A stretch of DNA of 10,872 nucleotides. It comes from Candidatus Omnitrophica bacterium UBA1562. GTDB lineage: Bacteria; Omnitrophota; Gorgyraeia; Gygaellales; Profunditerraquicolaceae. The translations under genes were made by a program, and so were the position numbers. Location: contig DCOU01000020.1 in assembly GCA_002322525.1 (NCBI GenBank), forward strand, positions 1 through 10,872, read 5' to 3'. Below are positions 10,665-10,872 of the stretch, one piece after another. The notes beneath the pieces were generated by a model. The model did no database searches. It worked only from the letters and a program-made list of their open reading frames with translations, and had not been told where the DNA came from. Position 1 is the first letter of the stretch; every line of letters starts with the position of its first letter.

Positions 10665-10872
10665 TATTTTCTTTTAATCTAATATCTGAACTTTGGATAC
10701 CCAAGACATTAGCATTGTGATATACCGCCACCCCGCCCGTGCCAGTCAGATTTGATATCTTAACTTTGCCATTCACCTCCAACTTCTGCCCTGGACTTGT
10801 CGTCCCAATGCCGACGTTGCCTTGCTTTATTCGCCAGAAAAATAGAACCGTGGGGCTGTCCGATAATTCCTC
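10639..10872 (-). pseudogene. 3' end of a tail-fibre/adhesin-like protein with a truncated S74 chaperone domain
   Basis: The 77 visible codons run in from the window edge. They read FFWRIKQGNVGIGTTSPGQK, then LEVNGKVKISNLTGTGGVAV, a typical tail-spike or adhesin stalk repeat. SSDIRLKENI follows: this is the invariant start of the Peptidase S74 intramolecular chaperone, which normally continues about 100 residues (RLKENIxPL..AL..) and auto-cleaves. Here the frame stops eight residues later (ANNPLMW). The chaperone is therefore missing. In many uncultivated bacteria such proteins are chromosomal surface proteins, not phage parts. The 5' part is outside the window, and the break is immediately followed by hicB. 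A 14-base piece at 10838-10851 equals part of the 7441-7498 repeat arm. Confidence 0.75.

Noticed and set aside
10639..10872. Tail-fibre domain taken as proof of a prophage
   Set aside because: No other phage gene is present, and stalk plus S74 proteins are also chromosomal surface proteins in many uncultivated bacteria.

Overview
Every gene I can support reads leftward, on the minus strand, in short-spaced clusters. The window looks like a moderately AT-rich bacterial chromosome, not a plasmid or phage. The order ispE, spoVG, tRNA-Gln, glmU, prs, rplY matches the well-known ispE-spoVG-glmU-prs-ctc block of Bacillus-type genomes. A split transketolase, a long-form HisG, a SpoVG carrying a zinc ribbon and hairpin-filled spacers suggest an uncultivated lineage such as Omnitrophota (OP3) or a relative. 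That assignment is inferred from memory of gene order and repeat style, not from a search.

In transcription order (right to left): (1) 10872-10198 is an accessory segment. It holds the 3' end of a tail-fibre/adhesin-like gene whose S74 chaperone domain stops almost at once, followed immediately by a hicB-hicA toxin-antitoxin pair. (2) 10197-9640 is a spacer with a plausible sigma70-type promoter, a 32-codon basic ORF with a GTG start, and a 15-bp inverted repeat. (3) 9639-7451 carries hisG, a 33-codon ORF that looks like the tiny bS22/AURKAIP1-COX24 ribosomal protein family, and a secreted TPR protein whose last codons lie in an 18-bp inverted-repeat element. (4) 7428-4670 carries the two halves of transketolase and ispE. 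(5) 4490-91 carries spoVG, a degenerate tRNA-like sequence, tRNA-Gln(UUG), a nucleotidyltransferase-fold gene with a small coupled ORF (possibly frameshifted), glmU, prs and rplY. The next gene probably begins at the window edge.

The core genes fit one growth theme: pentose-phosphate flux (transketolase) to ribose-5-phosphate and PRPP (Prs), PRPP use in histidine synthesis (HisG), isoprenoid precursors (IspE), UDP-GlcNAc for the envelope (GlmU), and translation (bL25, tRNA-Gln, the bS22-like protein). The nucleotidyltransferase cassette interrupts this block, and hicBA lies at its upstream edge.

Nearly every spacer holds its own short inverted or tandem repeat. The strongest observations are the zinc ribbon inside SpoVG, the two very small basic genes, the repeat that supplies a protein C-terminus, the tRNA-like sequence next to tRNA-Gln, and the truncated S74 protein joined to hicBA. 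I found no clearly new multi-gene defence or mobile system. The closest candidate is the nucleotidyltransferase plus small-ORF cassette.
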